Below, one piece after another: positions 12,182 through 26,700 of a stretch of 64,000 bases of DNA. The stretch comes from Thamnaconus septentrionalis (Eukaryota; Chordata; Actinopteri; Tetraodontiformes; Monacanthidae). Where the stretch lies: NCBI GenBank assembly GCA_009823395.1, contig CM020509.1:11087001-11151000 (forward strand), given 5' to 3'. The position numbers and the translations under genes are program-made. Position 1 is the first letter of the stretch. Every line of letters starts with the position of its first letter. Below the pieces are notes generated by a model, which was given only the letters and a program-made list of their open reading frames with translations, made no database searches and was not told the DNA's origin.

Positions 12182-15100
12182 AGTCTGGGAACTCGGTTAA
12201 TGAAACCAACAGGGACGCTGTGAATTTGCTCTGATATTTATTTATTTATTTACTTACTCAAGGAGCGGAGCGTTCCCTTTTGTTTGTCCTAATTTAGCTC
12301 GACGAGCCAGATGCCGCCTCATCCGAGGAAAAACCGGTCGACACGCAACAAATGAATGAATGACAGCCAGTGACTTGCAGGCTTTGGAGGTGACAGGAAG
12401 AACATTTATAGGGCCGCACAGTGCTGGGAGCGTAGGCGAAAGACACTCAATAGACGCTGCCTTTTTTATTGTTTTTATTTTCTATTTTTTACAAGCCTTT
12501 CAAATCCTTGACTGTCACTGTTGCAGGAAACAGGACAAACAAAAGACAAATGAGTCCATAGCTTTTGATCTCACAACAAGAAATCTTTAAAGCCCGGCGG
12601 TTGTTCTACTGCTGTACTTGAACATTTTACTCCCACATCAGTCTAACTTTATGTGACTATACATTTGGTCACATATGGAGTTCATTTTTTTTTTTTTTTT
12701 TTTTTAAGAATAAGGTCACATATGTTTCAGCTGCAGTCACTACCAGTGTTACTGTAATGACTCATGTCGGCTAAAAACTGGTTGTCACTTTTCTAGTTTG
12801 TCCACTGCAGTAAATGTTAAGTGTTCTAGACTAATGCTGCTTGTTTGCATTGGAATTTTCACAAGTTGTGGGCCAAAAAAGGACCTATTAACCACCAGAA
12901 ATCTCTATTTTTGATTAGTTAAAAGATAGATATTTTTTCCGAAATTTTCTTTTGCAGCTCATCCCCTCGCCTGCAGAGGGAGCCGCAGTCTCCTCGGCAA
13001 GTCTACTTTCAGGGCGCCTGGTATAGGAGGACGAGCTCGGACTGAACCCGTCGCCTCCTCCGAGGCCTCCGAGGGCTCGAAGAAGACAAAACAAAATGTC
13101 ATGACTGCTGAACGGCAGTGAAGGGGCCAGACACAAGCTGGCATCTGATCCCCTTAATAAGACACATGGAGACCCCAGGGGGTCCCGGCACATGCTTTTA
13201 GCTTGCCCAATTATTAGCTGGTGCCATGCGGTGGAGCAGCGCCGCCGAGTCGGAAAAGAAAGAAAGCGGGAGGAGAGAGAGACGCAAAAAGAAAGGGAAC
13301 AAACAGAATTAGCTGCAATAACGAAGTGCCGCTGTCACGCCTCAACTTCTCCGGGAGGCTTTAGTGGACGATTTCATATCAGATTACAGACTGAGGCTAC
13401 TCAGACGTTTGAATGTAAAGAGATGGAGGGGGTTTAATGCGGGGGATTAGCGGGGGGGTCCGCGGCCCAGATGAAGTGGGGTTGGCGGAAAAGCAGTGAT
13501 ACGGCTGAACGGGCTTTGAGGGATCTTTGTGTTTCATTTCGGTGGGCGGGAGGGGAGGGCAGGAGCGATGCAGCTGTGTGGATTAATAGCGAGGCGGCGC
13601 ACATATATGAGCGGCTCGGCCGTTAAGGCAGCACGATCGATATCTGCGCCCCACAGAGGGAGTCGGCTCCTTCACCTGCGTGCGTCTCAGTCAATAGCGC
13701 AACGGCGAGTTCGTCCTGAGAGTCCGGCCGGCGAGTTTACAGTAACAGCAAACTGATAACACAACCCAGGGCTGAGAGCAGCGAGGAGGACGACAATTCA
13801 ATTTGTTAACACAAAACAAGACGCCGCAAAGCGAAGGAGCCTCTGCCGGCGATCTTCTGCTTACAGATACACTTTATTACACCGACCTTCCAAAAATATC
13901 CCTCAAGGTCCCACATCGGGCGAATATAACAGGGATCTCTGGCCACACTGTGCTAATAAACCCCATAGAAATGGCAAAAGTCTGTTGTTTGCTTTATTTG
14001 CTTGCTCTGCTTTTCAGAAAAATGTGCCAAAACACACACTGCTGGAAGCAAATGGCAGGGATCACTTGTTGCAAAGGGACGACCTCCAACAACAGCAGAA
14101 CATGTGGAGTAACATGAATATCATCAGCAACATTGGAGGGATTTTTATTATTTAATCTGCCATCCTGAATAAACACACACTCTGACAGCTCGTCTGCTTC
14201 ACTGTTTGTGGTGTCACAAAGGGCCCAAGCGCCTTAATGCTAACTGGTACCTCACTAGTACTAGTGTCATCACCTTATTTTGGCCTTCTAAACTTCTAAG
14301 CTTATTTTGATTCCTTCTAAGCATGTGGGTGGTTCAATGAGTTCCAGAGACTGCAGACACAAAGATCATCATGTCATGAGGCTAGTGAACCAGGCAGGTC
14401 AGATCAGAAATATCCTCGTGCCGAGGCCCTCCGTGACTCCTGACGACGGACGTTAGCGTCACTGTGACTCATCCCGGCTGACCTGCACGAACGCCGCTGG
14501 GCTCCAACAGGACGGCGACTCCGTTTTTAAGATCCGCACGTTGCTCGGCGGCGTCCGCCAAGCTCGTGAGCAAATGTTAATAATTCAGAAGCTCTGGGGC
14601 AAACATAAAGACGGGATGGCGGATCGGCCGCAGACATCTGATAGTCACGGCTTGCGGCGCAGAGACAGGCCTCAATCAGGAGATAGGACACGGTGGCAAA
14701 CAACAGGCCGGCTGAGTGTCTGATCTGTAACACTCTGCCGGAGATAAGGCCGCAGTGTGGCAGAGGTACACAGCGGCGGGCTGATACCGTATCTGTGCTC
14801 ATTTTTCCAGGCCACACCTTGGCTCTCCTGATAGTGTCCGGAGCAGCAACATGATGAATGTGAATGAAAAACCCCAGCAGAGGAGGAAACAGAGCCCGGC
14901 GACGTCGCTGCGTAGACGCACATCCAAGCGAAGCAGCGACTCACTGGGATGTCGTTCACCAAAGTTTCGGCTGAATTCGGTGGAAACAGTGATTAGCGGC
15001 AGATTGGTCTGATCAGCAGGAGGGAGGCCAACCAGCGGGATAATCCAGATTCAACTCTCCAGAGTCAGTCAGTGTCTCCGCTCCGGCGCTTTGCAGCAGT

Positions 15101-18100
15101 TTCCTGCAGCCTCAGAGACTCACTGGTGTCATGCAGCTGACCTCAACTCCAGACACCTCTGAGAAATGAAGGCGGGGGAGGGAACAGTTTGCTAAACATG
15201 GAAACTTCATTCCATGGCCATTGACAACTCAAGCTGATGGTGGCTGACGATGATGCTGATTCAGGAGGATGCAGCAGTCAGTCTGTCTGGAAACCTGCTG
15301 CAGGCAACATGAGTGAGGCTCCTGATGAGGAGGCTGCAGTGGACATTTCGACTGAAGACATCGTCCTACTGTCCACAACAGGTCCATTTTTGTGTTGATG
15401 TGACGCTGTTGTGTTGTCAGCAAGTTTGAAATGTAAAAAAATTAAATGTGGTGTTATAGACACTTGGATGAGAAGTGAAACATTGATGCCTGTAGATGCT
15501 GCTGTTGTTGTTTTCAAATGCTGGAGCGCTGACAAATTTGCCTTCCACTGGCCGTGGTTCTTCCCCTCCGTGAATATCGTTCATTCTTCCCGACTCGCTG
15601 CACAAGAATACAAAGTATTTGGCACCATTTGCAATGGAAATGGTTGAACTACTTCTTCATTATCTCCAAAAAGCATGGCTTGTTATTTGTCGGGCAAATT
15701 GCTATAAACAACAGGAAACGGTTCCGCTTTCGCCCCAAAACACCTCACCCGCAGGATCCTGATGATTGTTCTGTTGCCGGCATGAAAACAACTTCCTCTG
15801 AAAAAGTTTTCAGGAGTTCAGAATGTTAGTAATTGGATTTGGAACAGATTGTACATTTGACAGTTAGAAGCCAGGCCAGCACTTAAAGCAGAATCTCCCT
15901 GACTTGTAACTAAATACCTGTCGTCTGTGTTTGCCTCCCACCAGCCCTGAGAGGCAGCGTGACTGGATTAAGTATCCTCTCCTCTCCTAATTGGCTTCTG
16001 TTGCAAATGGATTTTTCATCCACAAATTGATCAGTGGAAAAAAAAAAAATTAATAAAAAATCTGAAAACTTCTTTGCTTCGGAAAAACCCAGAAGAGCCA
16101 CCGGGAGAAGCGGCGAGCAGTAAGAAAAAGCCCCTAAAAGCTAGAGATAGACAGAGACAGGCGGCCGCATTTCACCAGCTGTAAAGCAATTATTCAGCTG
16201 CCAGCTGCTCGGTATCTTCATATGACACGGTTATTCATTTTGCCTTATTTTCCCAAATGCAATAACATAGGGAGCAGCGTGTTGGGTGTGAGTCACTCTG
16301 ACTGATGGGAACCCAGAGGCTGCTGCTCTGCCTCTCTGAATCATTGCCACAATGAAGAATGTTTAGCGAAGCGCCGCCATCTTTTCAACAAATAATGATC
16401 TCAGTGTCCAGCAGTCATGTCCCTGCACAACAGTCCACACGCACAGTGACCACCCAAAAAAAAAAATAAAAATCTATTTTTAAAATTCCAGTCCAAGTCC
16501 AAGGATGCTGAAGCCTTCATCCAAATCGCTTATTTTTCTCTGCAGTGGGTGCAAAATCAATGGGAAAAAAAAACAGAAACTTTTTCAAAATTGAAAAAGG
16601 AAAAAAATAAACACTAGCTAGAGAGGGGCTGAACTATTTAATGAGCAGAAGTGTAAGTAAGTGCAGAAGAGTAAAAAAAAAGCTGCAAACTTGATAACAA
16701 CAGAAGAGCAGCAAACACAGTGACAAGTGGTTGTCTATTCAATTCCAAAATCAGGAAGGTTTTGTATTTGTTAGCTAAATGATAAAGGAAAGTGAAAGCT
16801 TACATTTTTTTCATTCATTTTACACCACGGTTATGGCTCAATTAATCTTATCTTCTTTGAATCTGATTCAGAAAACAGGTAATGCTAAAATCTTTTATTT
16901 TTAAAATAAAAAGACTCTTTTGCTCGATTGGGATTTCCTGCTTTATACACAAAGGAAGTGCTTAAGAATGAATTCAGTAAATTTCCACAAATTAATGTGC
17001 AACTAAAAAGACTGAGACTGAGTTGATCCTGGGTCCGCAGCCAGCTGGGTTGACGTCTCAGCCCTGTGTTGCAGGTTGACCTTTGAACCTTTGTTCCAGG
17101 ATGACTGAACAAGCAGCCGCTTCTCCTCCCTGTCACCTCTGATCTCTGACTGCTGCTGCTACTCCTCCCGCCTCATTTCTTTCCCTTCGCGTTCACTTCC
17201 CTCCTCCAGGCCCCGGACGCTGAATAACTGCGACATTACGACTCCTGTCGGCTGGAACCGCTTCTAGTTCCACTCGTTGGTTTCCCTTCATCCTCGTTTA
17301 TCAGGCCACCGAGACGCAGCGCAGATCAGGAAGCATTCGAGTGAAACAACGGGTGATGAGTGAAGATGTCGATGTTTTATCTCCTCTTTAATACAAACAT
17401 TGCCCTCCTCTGCACTGCTTTGACACCATTAGCATCTGAGAAAAAAAAAAAAAAAACCTGCAGCAGCAGCAGCGGCAATCTCCACTGATTGACTTTTCCC
17501 CGCTAAAAGCCTCGGCTCCTGGCATTAAATCTCGAGGGTCTCTCGGCTGAGCCGCAGAACCACAGAACTGTGGGCTGGTTCTGCTGGAGTGTGATAAGGT
17601 TAGCAGCAGAGCGCTTAGCTGCTGCTTTCCTGTGGAGGCAGGAGGGTTCAAATGGCCAACGCCTCGTTTTCCACCAGCGTCTGTGCGCGAGAGCCGAGCT
17701 ACCGGCAGTGCAGAGTGCGAAGGCGGCGAGAGGAGGGAACGTCAGGATGTGTGTCAAAATTTGACTCGGGGACTCACTCCGGGGCATCTCACTGCATAAG
17801 CGTTGCACTGTAAGTGAGTCGTCGTTCATGGGAAAAAGCAGGCGCACTGATGTAAAGATATTGTATTCTGAGCTGCTATCGTTTCTGAAAAGAAATCCTG
17901 TCTGAGATTCCTGCTTATCTAGCACAGATCTTGCCCAGGATTTTACTGTGTGCTGCAAAAAAATAGATCTTCATTCCACTTTGGAGAAAGTTTATTTTTC
18001 TTTTTCGGGGCAAATGAATTGTCTGATTTGATGACGTTGTAACTTGTGGAGTCGGTTCCCCTGAGGTCAGTGTTTGAGGCTGGCAGCGGAACGTATCGGG

Positions 18101-18784
18101 GATATAAAAACTGGGGAGCTGCAATAAAGGACATCAAGCTTTACGCTCGCTGCAGTTTCACCCACATGAAACAGGATATTTACTTAACCAGGTTAATCAG
18201 GTTCCAACTCTGAAATCGAGCCCCTCCATCCTGCTGACCTCCAACAGACAGCAGTGCTTTGTTTTTTGTTTTTTTCAACGTTTTGGCCTTAATATTTAAG
18301 ATGATTCTTTAACCAGTCGAGTTATTTTCCGAAAAAAGGCAGGAAGAGAAGCAGTGAGCCAAGCTGTTCTGGAAAAAAAAACATGGAAGAAGACCAGGAA
18401 GACGAAGCTACAGCAAACTGCAAACAAAGGCTGTGGCTAAAGAGATTAGCGTGGATGCAGAAACAACGGCACCATTGGAACTGGATGGAAATTTCACATT
18501 AAACGAAAAACAAACAAACGCACAAAACTGCCCTGAAGGCTTTTCAACAATGGGCAACGCTGGCCCTACTTTGACAGGAGTTCCTCTGCACACTGCAGTG
18601 CACAGCGACTCGCCACAGGGCGATGACACACGGCCGACATCATGCAGTAACAGATCTGATTGGTTCACTCGAACGTGACGCAGACGGGGACCTTCCAAGA
18701 GTTTCCTTCCCTTCCCACAGTGCTTTCGCTGAGCTCTCTAGCAGATGGAGAAGCAGGCTAACAAACAGCTACGAATGCAGCTCA

Positions 18785-19085
18785 ATGCATCCGGCCATGT
18801 GGTCGTGTCGAAGACTACTTGTTGAACTTCAACCCCGGCATCAGATAGGAGGAAGAATGCTGCTTGGTGAAATCAGACAAAACAATGGGTTTACTGGTTG
18901 GAGACCTAAATAAAGCAACAGGAAGTCAAGTAACTGCTGGTTACAGCTAAGATCTGCTGAAGAGCATCGCTAAGCTAGCACAGCAAGTCCAACCTTGAAG
19001 CCAGCTGTAACATATACCCACACACTCACGTTCAGGCTCTAGTGAGATGTTTCTAACAAAGTGGCAGGCGAGTGTACATTACATG
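18785..19085 (+). mobile_element. short Tc1/mariner relic of the same family
   Basis: Three pieces follow the order of a fish Tc1-like element with large gaps between them. They are a leader segment with GGCCATGTGG and CTTGTTGAACTTCAA (18785-18860), an internal transposase segment around AAGAGCATCGCTAAG (18915-19005), and a terminal segment TAACAAAGTGGC (about 19057-19068) that resembles the family end TAATAAAGTGGC. It is too decayed to code. The same leader is visible in the copy at 4345, which supports a shared family. Confidence 0.6.
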
Positions 19086-20724
19086 TGATTAAAATGCCCC
19101 CCTACAACTCATCATACATGGCGACAGCGGCCAGTGACAAGACAGAGAGTCTCTATTAGCGTCTGAGCTGCTCCGTCCACTCTAATAAATGGGCGTGCTT
19201 CGCCGGAGGTGGGCCAGAGTTTTCCACTTCATCTCGCCTTCACTCTGCCTCACCTAATTGGACCCGCTGTGTCCAGGCAGCAGCCCAGTAAATCATGTCA
19301 CTGTCATGTATTCATAGCGGAGGTCAGGCGGCACTCCCTCTAATGGCACACCTGTTTCCCTGACAACCTGCGGGAAGACACTCCAAAAAAAGAAACGCGG
19401 CGCACGCCACGGAGGGGCACGAGCAGAGAGGCGGGGACAGACAGATTTAACTGGCGGAGCCAAAGAAGAAGACAGGAAGTAGACGTGGGACATTACTGCG
19501 CTGATGAACACGTCGTCCTCAAAAAGCTCCGATGCCGAGCTTTAATTCTGTGCTTCCAGTTTTGCAGGGAAACCCTCTGGGCATGACACAAAAAAGGGGG
19601 GAGGCTGCATTCCGATCGTTCCAGCAATTCGTTTTCGGAATTCTGCCGCTAATATCTGGAACGTGCATTCCTCCCAGCATGACTCCCCACGGAGCTGAAC
19701 TTCCTCCGAGCAACCTGAGCGACACACAAGACTTCCTGGGATGTGGCTGCAGGCCTGTCAGGCTGTGACACACACGCACACGGCTGAAGTTAAAACTTGA
19801 TATCTTTTATTCCAAAAAAGCTGATGTCAATTCTATGTTCACAAAAAGAAGTAGAAAAAAATATGTGCGGCGTAATTTTAGCCGACGTTATCTGACAAAT
19901 GCAAGTGGAAAGGATTTTGCTCGGCTTTGGCGGCCGCACAGTGATGTGATCTAATCTAAATGGATATCAGAACTTTGTCCAACTTCTGGCAAAACCTATT
20001 GTCAAGCGTATTGTAATAAAGGCTGAAAAGGCACCAGCAGAGATGAATGAATAAAACAGGCCAACTTTTATTTTCCCTCTGATATCATTTCACTGCAGCC
20101 GGAGTAAAGGACGACGAAGGACTTAGTAATAAAAAAGTAATCTCATTAGTTTGATGGCTTTTACAAGCGCTCCTGGCTGCAGGATTCCAGAGGAGTGTAA
20201 AGCTGTCTGGAAAAGGCCCATTAAAGACGGAGAGGAAGTGCACATGCTGTTGTTTGTGCTTCTTCTCTTTTAAACACTTAATCGACGGAGAGAAAACCTC
20301 GCAAGGCAGCAGGATCCCAGGAGGTTAAACGATTAAATTCTCAAAGATCCGTCTGGCAAAAGGTGCCTGACCTTATTAGTTTGTGGGAGCACGATCCAGC
20401 CAACCAGCGTCGTTTCAAGGGAGAGGGAGCGACGGTGATGTGCTGCTGTGACAAAAACAGGAAGCCTGTGCGAGCTTGTAAACAACGGCGGCAGCAGCAG
20501 CGTGGAGGCTGCCAACTGGGAAACACAATTAGAACCTAATTGAGGTTCCTCATTGTAAGAAGTGCAGGAATTAGCGTTAAAGTCACACAGTAAGGGTAGC
20601 CTTACTATACACATGGGATGTAGAGCCATGGGTTATCAATTGACCAGTGAAGATCTGGTTAAACCTGATTGACCTGACTTGAACCATGTTGATGTTAACA
20701 GACAGAAGTTTCACACTGTTGGCA

Positions 20725-20752
20725 CCAGGTACCTAATAAAGTGGCCGTGACA
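20725..20752 (+). mobile_element. terminal fragment of a Tc1-like element
   Basis: CAGGTACCTAATAAAGTGGC is the characteristic end of the same Tc1-like family seen at 4345 and 18785. Only this end is recognisable. The preceding 100 bases were not matched. It may be a solo end left by deletion or a small internally deleted derivative. Confidence 0.5.
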
Positions 20753-23700
20753 TCCATGCCTCAAATTCCCTCTCAAATCCCGAAATTCCATGCTGATCAT
20801 TTTAGCAAGTCATCAGAGTTGCTGCCGTGTGATTGGCTGATCGGATATCTGTGTTAACAAGCAATTAAAGATTTTACCTAATGATCGGATATCTGTTTTT
20901 CATCACACACAAATATAAATGAAAGCTCAGATTTCTATCACACATGAGCTCAGACCAAAACCCTGCATCTCTGCATCGTGTGGATGATTTTAGCTCGACT
21001 TTCTCTCAGAGCGACCGCTGGTCTGTTTCTGGGTTGTTGATGTCACCAGCGTGTCGGCCACAGACGATAGGTGATGTGTCCCTTTTTTTAGAAGCCATAA
21101 AAGAAGCCCTCCATGCCATCAAGCATGCATCAGCAAGAGCACCTATTTTTTCTATTCCCCCCCCCATCGGCTTTAAAAGGCCAGAGCTCAGCTCAGCACC
21201 ATTAACCTGCGCTCTGGAATCCTACGTCACTTGAAGTGAGCAGGCTGAAGCAGTCTGGACGTCCTGCTCAAAAATAAACATTGTGGGGTCGGCTGTTGGC
21301 TGACCTCTGAAGACTGATCCGTCAGAGATAACGCTGATGCCGTGAGGCCAACATCATTATATGAAGTAACACAAAAAAAACCCCACAAACTCGTTAGCTT
21401 TTTTGTTTCAAAGCAGCCATTATTCTGCCATTATGTTTCTTTTTTTTAAACTGAACTTTAATTTGTAGTTTTCTGGAAAACAATGAGGATGGTAGATGAG
21501 TAATTTCGCCTTCGCGAAAAAAAGAGCTTGCAACAATGGTGTAAATTGGCACTGCTTTAAATACACATCATTTAGAGCGACGGTGAAGGGTTTTATGCGA
21601 TGCATCTCTTCAGAGCAACTCTGACAATGCAGGCATAAACTTGAGAAACTGGAGAACAATGGTGCTGGAGGTCAAAGGGGGTTGCGTCCTCTTTGCAGAG
21701 TCTCTGCCGCAGCGCTAGATAACGATGCCCGGTGCAAGCGGCCAATTCATGGGAACAGAATGCAGAAAGAGGCGCGGCGGGACCTTGGGGGACGGCGTGG
21801 GTGACTGAAATTCTCCACAGGTGGGGCCCCGAACACGGCAGGCGTGCCTCGACATCTAAATCCTGGGACTGGGCTTTGCACGCTGGATGCTGTTAGTTGC
21901 CGGGACAATAATGATGCAAAATGCAGCGAGGCTGCGAGGAAGACGGACGTCTGGAAAAATACATAAATGCAGCACAGTTAAAACAGCGGTCTGGCGTTGC
22001 TAAACGCTCCGTCAACATTCTGACTGTTTTTATTTGTCATTTCTCGCAGCCTGGTTGCACAGCGGTGCAGTGGGAGCCACCGAGAACCAAGAAACTTCTG
22101 ACTGCCATTCGGACTCGTCTGACCTTCTGCGTTTAGTTGGACTCCTCGAAGCTGTCGGCACTCCTCTACTGCAAAACTATAGTGAGTTAAGTTTATATCG
22201 GAGAATGTAGTTCACAGTCATAGTGTATATATGTATTTTTTGGAGGGGTACATTTAAACCTAAGCAAGTCATTTTGTTCAACTGCGAAAGCTGAAAGTCA
22301 ACCAAGAGTCAACTGGGAGTCACCTTGCTGTGCTGCTGTGCCTGAGGAAGAACATAAAAAATGTGGACGTGAGAACATCTCACCGACAACTCGGGAAATG
22401 GGAGAAATGACAAATAAGCGCATGACTCGCTCTTCACACACCAAACTGAGGGTGAGTCTCAGTTCATCCTGGAAAATAACATTTCTGTCATTTCATGCGC
22501 ATTTTTTTTTCTCCCCAATATTCCCGTCTTGTCATCTCTTTTGTGTACGGAGAACATGTTTTTCCCTGGTTGTGCTCCAGAATGGCCTTCTTGGGGAGCG
22601 GGAGACATGCTGCAGTCTTATGGATGTACAAAAAAACCAACACAAAATAAAAAGAAATAAATGGAGCATCACCGACTCAAAGTCAAAACCAGAATCGGGG
22701 GCACAGTGCTGAACTCAGCACGGCTGGAAGCAGATAGCGAAGACTCGTTTGCCACTGACATAAGCAGCTGTATTCAAGCAGCATTATGGCAGACATCCAG
22801 TTCCTCAGCTCTTAATGCCCTGCGACACTAAATTCCTCAGCTCCTTGCCACCCCCCCAAAAAAATGCATTTTTACATTTCAAGCAGCGGTAGAAGCAAAG
22901 CCGGCAAATCAGCCAAAACCAAAGTGCCTTTAAAATAAATGAGGAGCTGCGTCGTCGAGCTGAAGAAGAAGAAGCGACTTCCAGTGAGTGAGCGAGCTGA
23001 CGGCCGGCCGATGATGAGGCTCTTTGTGTTCCCTGCAGCAGGTGGTGTCGTTCAGTGTCGTTCATGCTTTACGCTTGTCAGATTTCGAAGGCTGGTTTGA
23101 CTTTAATCCATCACAGTAATTGCCGGGAGGTTCGGCTAGTGCACTTCCTCCGGCTGAGCAGCAACAAAAACTAGTTCAGTTTTTTTATGCACCTACTCAC
23201 TCAGGAAAAAGTCAATTTGTGCAAAAAAAAAGAAGAAAATATATATATATGCATGTTTACCTGTTGCTGCCTTGCTGGCCGATGGGCAGATTGTGTTTAC
23301 TGTGACTTACTGTGGTTAACTAAACCCATTAAAACAACACTGGTTAACAGGCTGATTAACAAATACACAGAGCTGGATGGAACTGCAGAGTTTGCCAGAC
23401 TAAAATGACATTTTGCTGCGTGAACGTACAGCTTAACGCTGCTTTTGAAACATCTTTCAAAGTCACGAGGAACTTTATCAACCCAAAGACAGATGAAGCA
23501 TCACTCTCAGTGAAATGATTCAGTGGTTTCAGTTCAAGCTGCCAATTAAAACTTATAAAACAACAGCTGGGCTGCCGGGTCGGTGGGTTTGAGGATGAAT
23601 CAGAGGTCCTCTCTGTCTCCAGGGGACAGCCAAGACGTGCCGTTCCTCTCACACTGGTGTCATTAGTTGAAACTCAGCGGTCCCCCCCCCGGTGGCGACC

Positions 23701-26700
23701 GACACGCTGTTTCCGGCCCCGGCAGCCTCGCAACAGGACGGCCGACTCATCCTCACCCCGGCGGCGCACGTAGGGAGGAGAAGACGGACAGTCGGCGAGC
23801 CGGCGGCCTTGGAGAGCGCGGACCCAAACACACAGACCGCAAACCTCTGCTTCTGCACGTACGCATGCTTGTTTATGTGTGTGTGTGTGTGCGTGTGTGA
23901 GTTCAGAAGCCCGATGCGGCATTCCAGACTGCGCATAAATATTCCTGTTATGTTTCATTGTCGGGAGCAGCTCGCTCTCCCAGAGCTGCCAGGCAAAATA
24001 TCTCGCCTGACGCCCCAGTTACATGTAATTTATCCTTTTGGCTGAGAGATTCCCCTTGTGTGATTAATATCACTGGCATTTATTGAGCCTGAATGTTGTT
24101 TTTTTTTTTTGATAACCCCCCAGAGAACATAAACTGTCATCCCTAAATTAAAAGCTCACGGAGACGATCGCGGATTGCGCGTGTCATCACTTTCCTCCAC
24201 CTCCGCCTCCCCCCAACACATATAAAAACGAAGCGTGTCACGGATGGCGGCGGATTAATATTTGGAGGTGCTTATTCATCAGATATTCGCACGCCTGATA
24301 GGAAAAGCCGGCTATCGAAATTTGAAAAACAATGTCGGCACAAAAAAAGATGAGGATGTGGCTGATTAACGCGTAAATCCTCACGGGGGGCGGTTGGAGT
24401 TGCGCTGCTGTTCGGGTCTGACCTTCACTGTGGGGGGAGGAGGGGAAGGTACACTGCTGCTGAGATCACACTTGTTCCAATAAGCAACAGTCTGATCTGT
24501 TGGGAGCTACTGTTAAACATTTGCACTGAAACCCGATGTTCTCATGCCTCCAAATGCCAAGATCATATTCCTGCTGAAGTGAAACACGCAGTTGGCATTT
24601 GATTGTGGGATTAAAAATCCAGTCTGGGCTTCAGTTTAAGAGGGTCTGAAAATCTTCGATGCTCATATCCAGAAATTGGAGGGATTTATTTTGGGGGTCA
24701 GCTTTTTTTTTTTTTTTTTTTTACCCCTTAGTGAGCAACAATTTTCAACATTCACTGGAAAAAAAAACTTGTTGTTTCTCTGCTGGACTGATTTTTGCAA
24801 CCGCCAAGGACGCGGCGTCGCAGAGAATGTACCGGACGAAAATGCGGCCACTTTTTCAGCTGCAGAAAAAACAAAACACACGCACAGGCACACACATTCG
24901 CAGACAGGAGTACACACTGTCCCCGCGCCATTAAAAGTATACTGTCATTCCGCCGCCTGACCCGAGAATAACAACCAACCAGCCGCACAGGCGAACCCCG
25001 GCGGCGTTTAATGGCAGAAAAGTGAGGAAGTGCAGCTCGGTGCAAAACCCTCAAATGGGAGCGTTTGCACGTCGGACTCTCAGGAAAACGTCCTGTTGTG
25101 TCCTCATCTCCGTGTCCTATTGTATCAGCGCCGACGCCGAACCCATTAACAGCATCCCATTTTCTCTCTGCATAAACTGCCTGCATGCGTGATGCAGGAG
25201 CTGAGAGAGATTTGTTGAGCTTCTTCTTCTTGTCTTTTTTTCCCCCTCCCTGCTAAAACACACGGCGGCCTGGCGTGACATGTTGCCGCCACACGCAGGT
25301 GCCGGCCGCCCTGCGTGTGTGTGCGCACACTGAAAGTCACTAAAAGTCCGCCCCCCCAACCACCTCCCAGACACTTGACGGTTCCGTCAACGTGACTGAG
25401 TGTGCTCCAGCTCACACTGTTCTCCAGATAGAGCCATGATTTCCCCCGGCAGCGTCGCACACACTCGCGGGAGCCAACAAGCATCTGCTCCGACACACAC
25501 GCACACAGGGGGATGCTCGGTCACACAGCCGTAAATGCCCCAAACAGTATTTGAAGGCAATCATAAAAAAACCCCCAAAAAACTCCGGTGCACAAACATA
25601 CAGGAGGGCCCCGAGTCTGCCTCTTCTACCCTGCAGATGTGAGTCTGGGTTTGTGGGCAAGAGCGGCTGGGTGGGGGGGATGACATTACTTTTGGAAAAA
25701 AACGGGCTGGCCCGAGGCGAAATGAGGGAGTAGGAGGGGCAGAGCGACAGGAAGCAGGTGGAAAGTGGTGGGAGTGGAGTCAACACCTGTCGACGAGCCC
25801 ACAGGACTTTGCAGTCCGGACGTGTAACGCAGAAGAGAGGCGACAACGTGGACTTGTGAAGAGTGTTTTTGTGACAGAAAGACAGATTAATGGACCAACA
25901 GCAGCAGTTGGAGGACACACTGAGGATTAATAAGGAGAGTTTCACCTCCTCCAGAGAACTCAAAGTCGGCCTCTGTTGGTTTTGAACGTATTTCTGGATG
26001 TCACTGGCTGACATCAAGGCTTTGATTTTTCTCTTTAACGATGCTAGCAGCATCCCAACCGGCACAACTGACTGAAGATGCTTAAACATGCTGATTTTCA
26101 ACTTGATAATTTCAGCCTCAGACGGTCGCACGCTGTGAAGCACACACCAGATCATGACTTGCCAGGCGCTGTGGGAGATAAATGTGGAGTCTTTTCTGTG
26201 CAAGCGCTGTGTTTGTTTGTATTACGAGAAGGTGGAAAAATTAACCTCCGTCTGAGTGAGTCATCCCAAAAAGTGGATCCAAGAAATGTTGAACTCTTGC
26301 CAGCAGCTGATATTACTATTCACACTTCAAAAGGCATGTGGTCTGCAAAAGCTGTTTTTCTATTGTTAATCAGAAGAAAGCAGCTGGTAGCAGCTGGTGG
26401 AGGCAGTGAAACAGAGCAGGTGAATTACTTTCTGTGTTTGCCTGGACAAAATAAGACAGTGGGACTGGAGGTTTTTCTTCTTGTTAGTTTTAAAAAAACA
26501 AAAAGAACAAAACATGAATTTACGTGCCCCCGTGCATCTGCGTGCGCACACTTTTTTTTCTCGCACAAATGCACAACTCCCGCCGCGGGATTTAGCAAAT
26601 GAAACGGGTGTAATGCAGCAGGAGTGGAGCCGGCGTCGGCAGCACGAGTGGAAGCCGAACGGAGTGAGACGGCGCCTCCAGGGGCTAATCTGGCAGGTGG

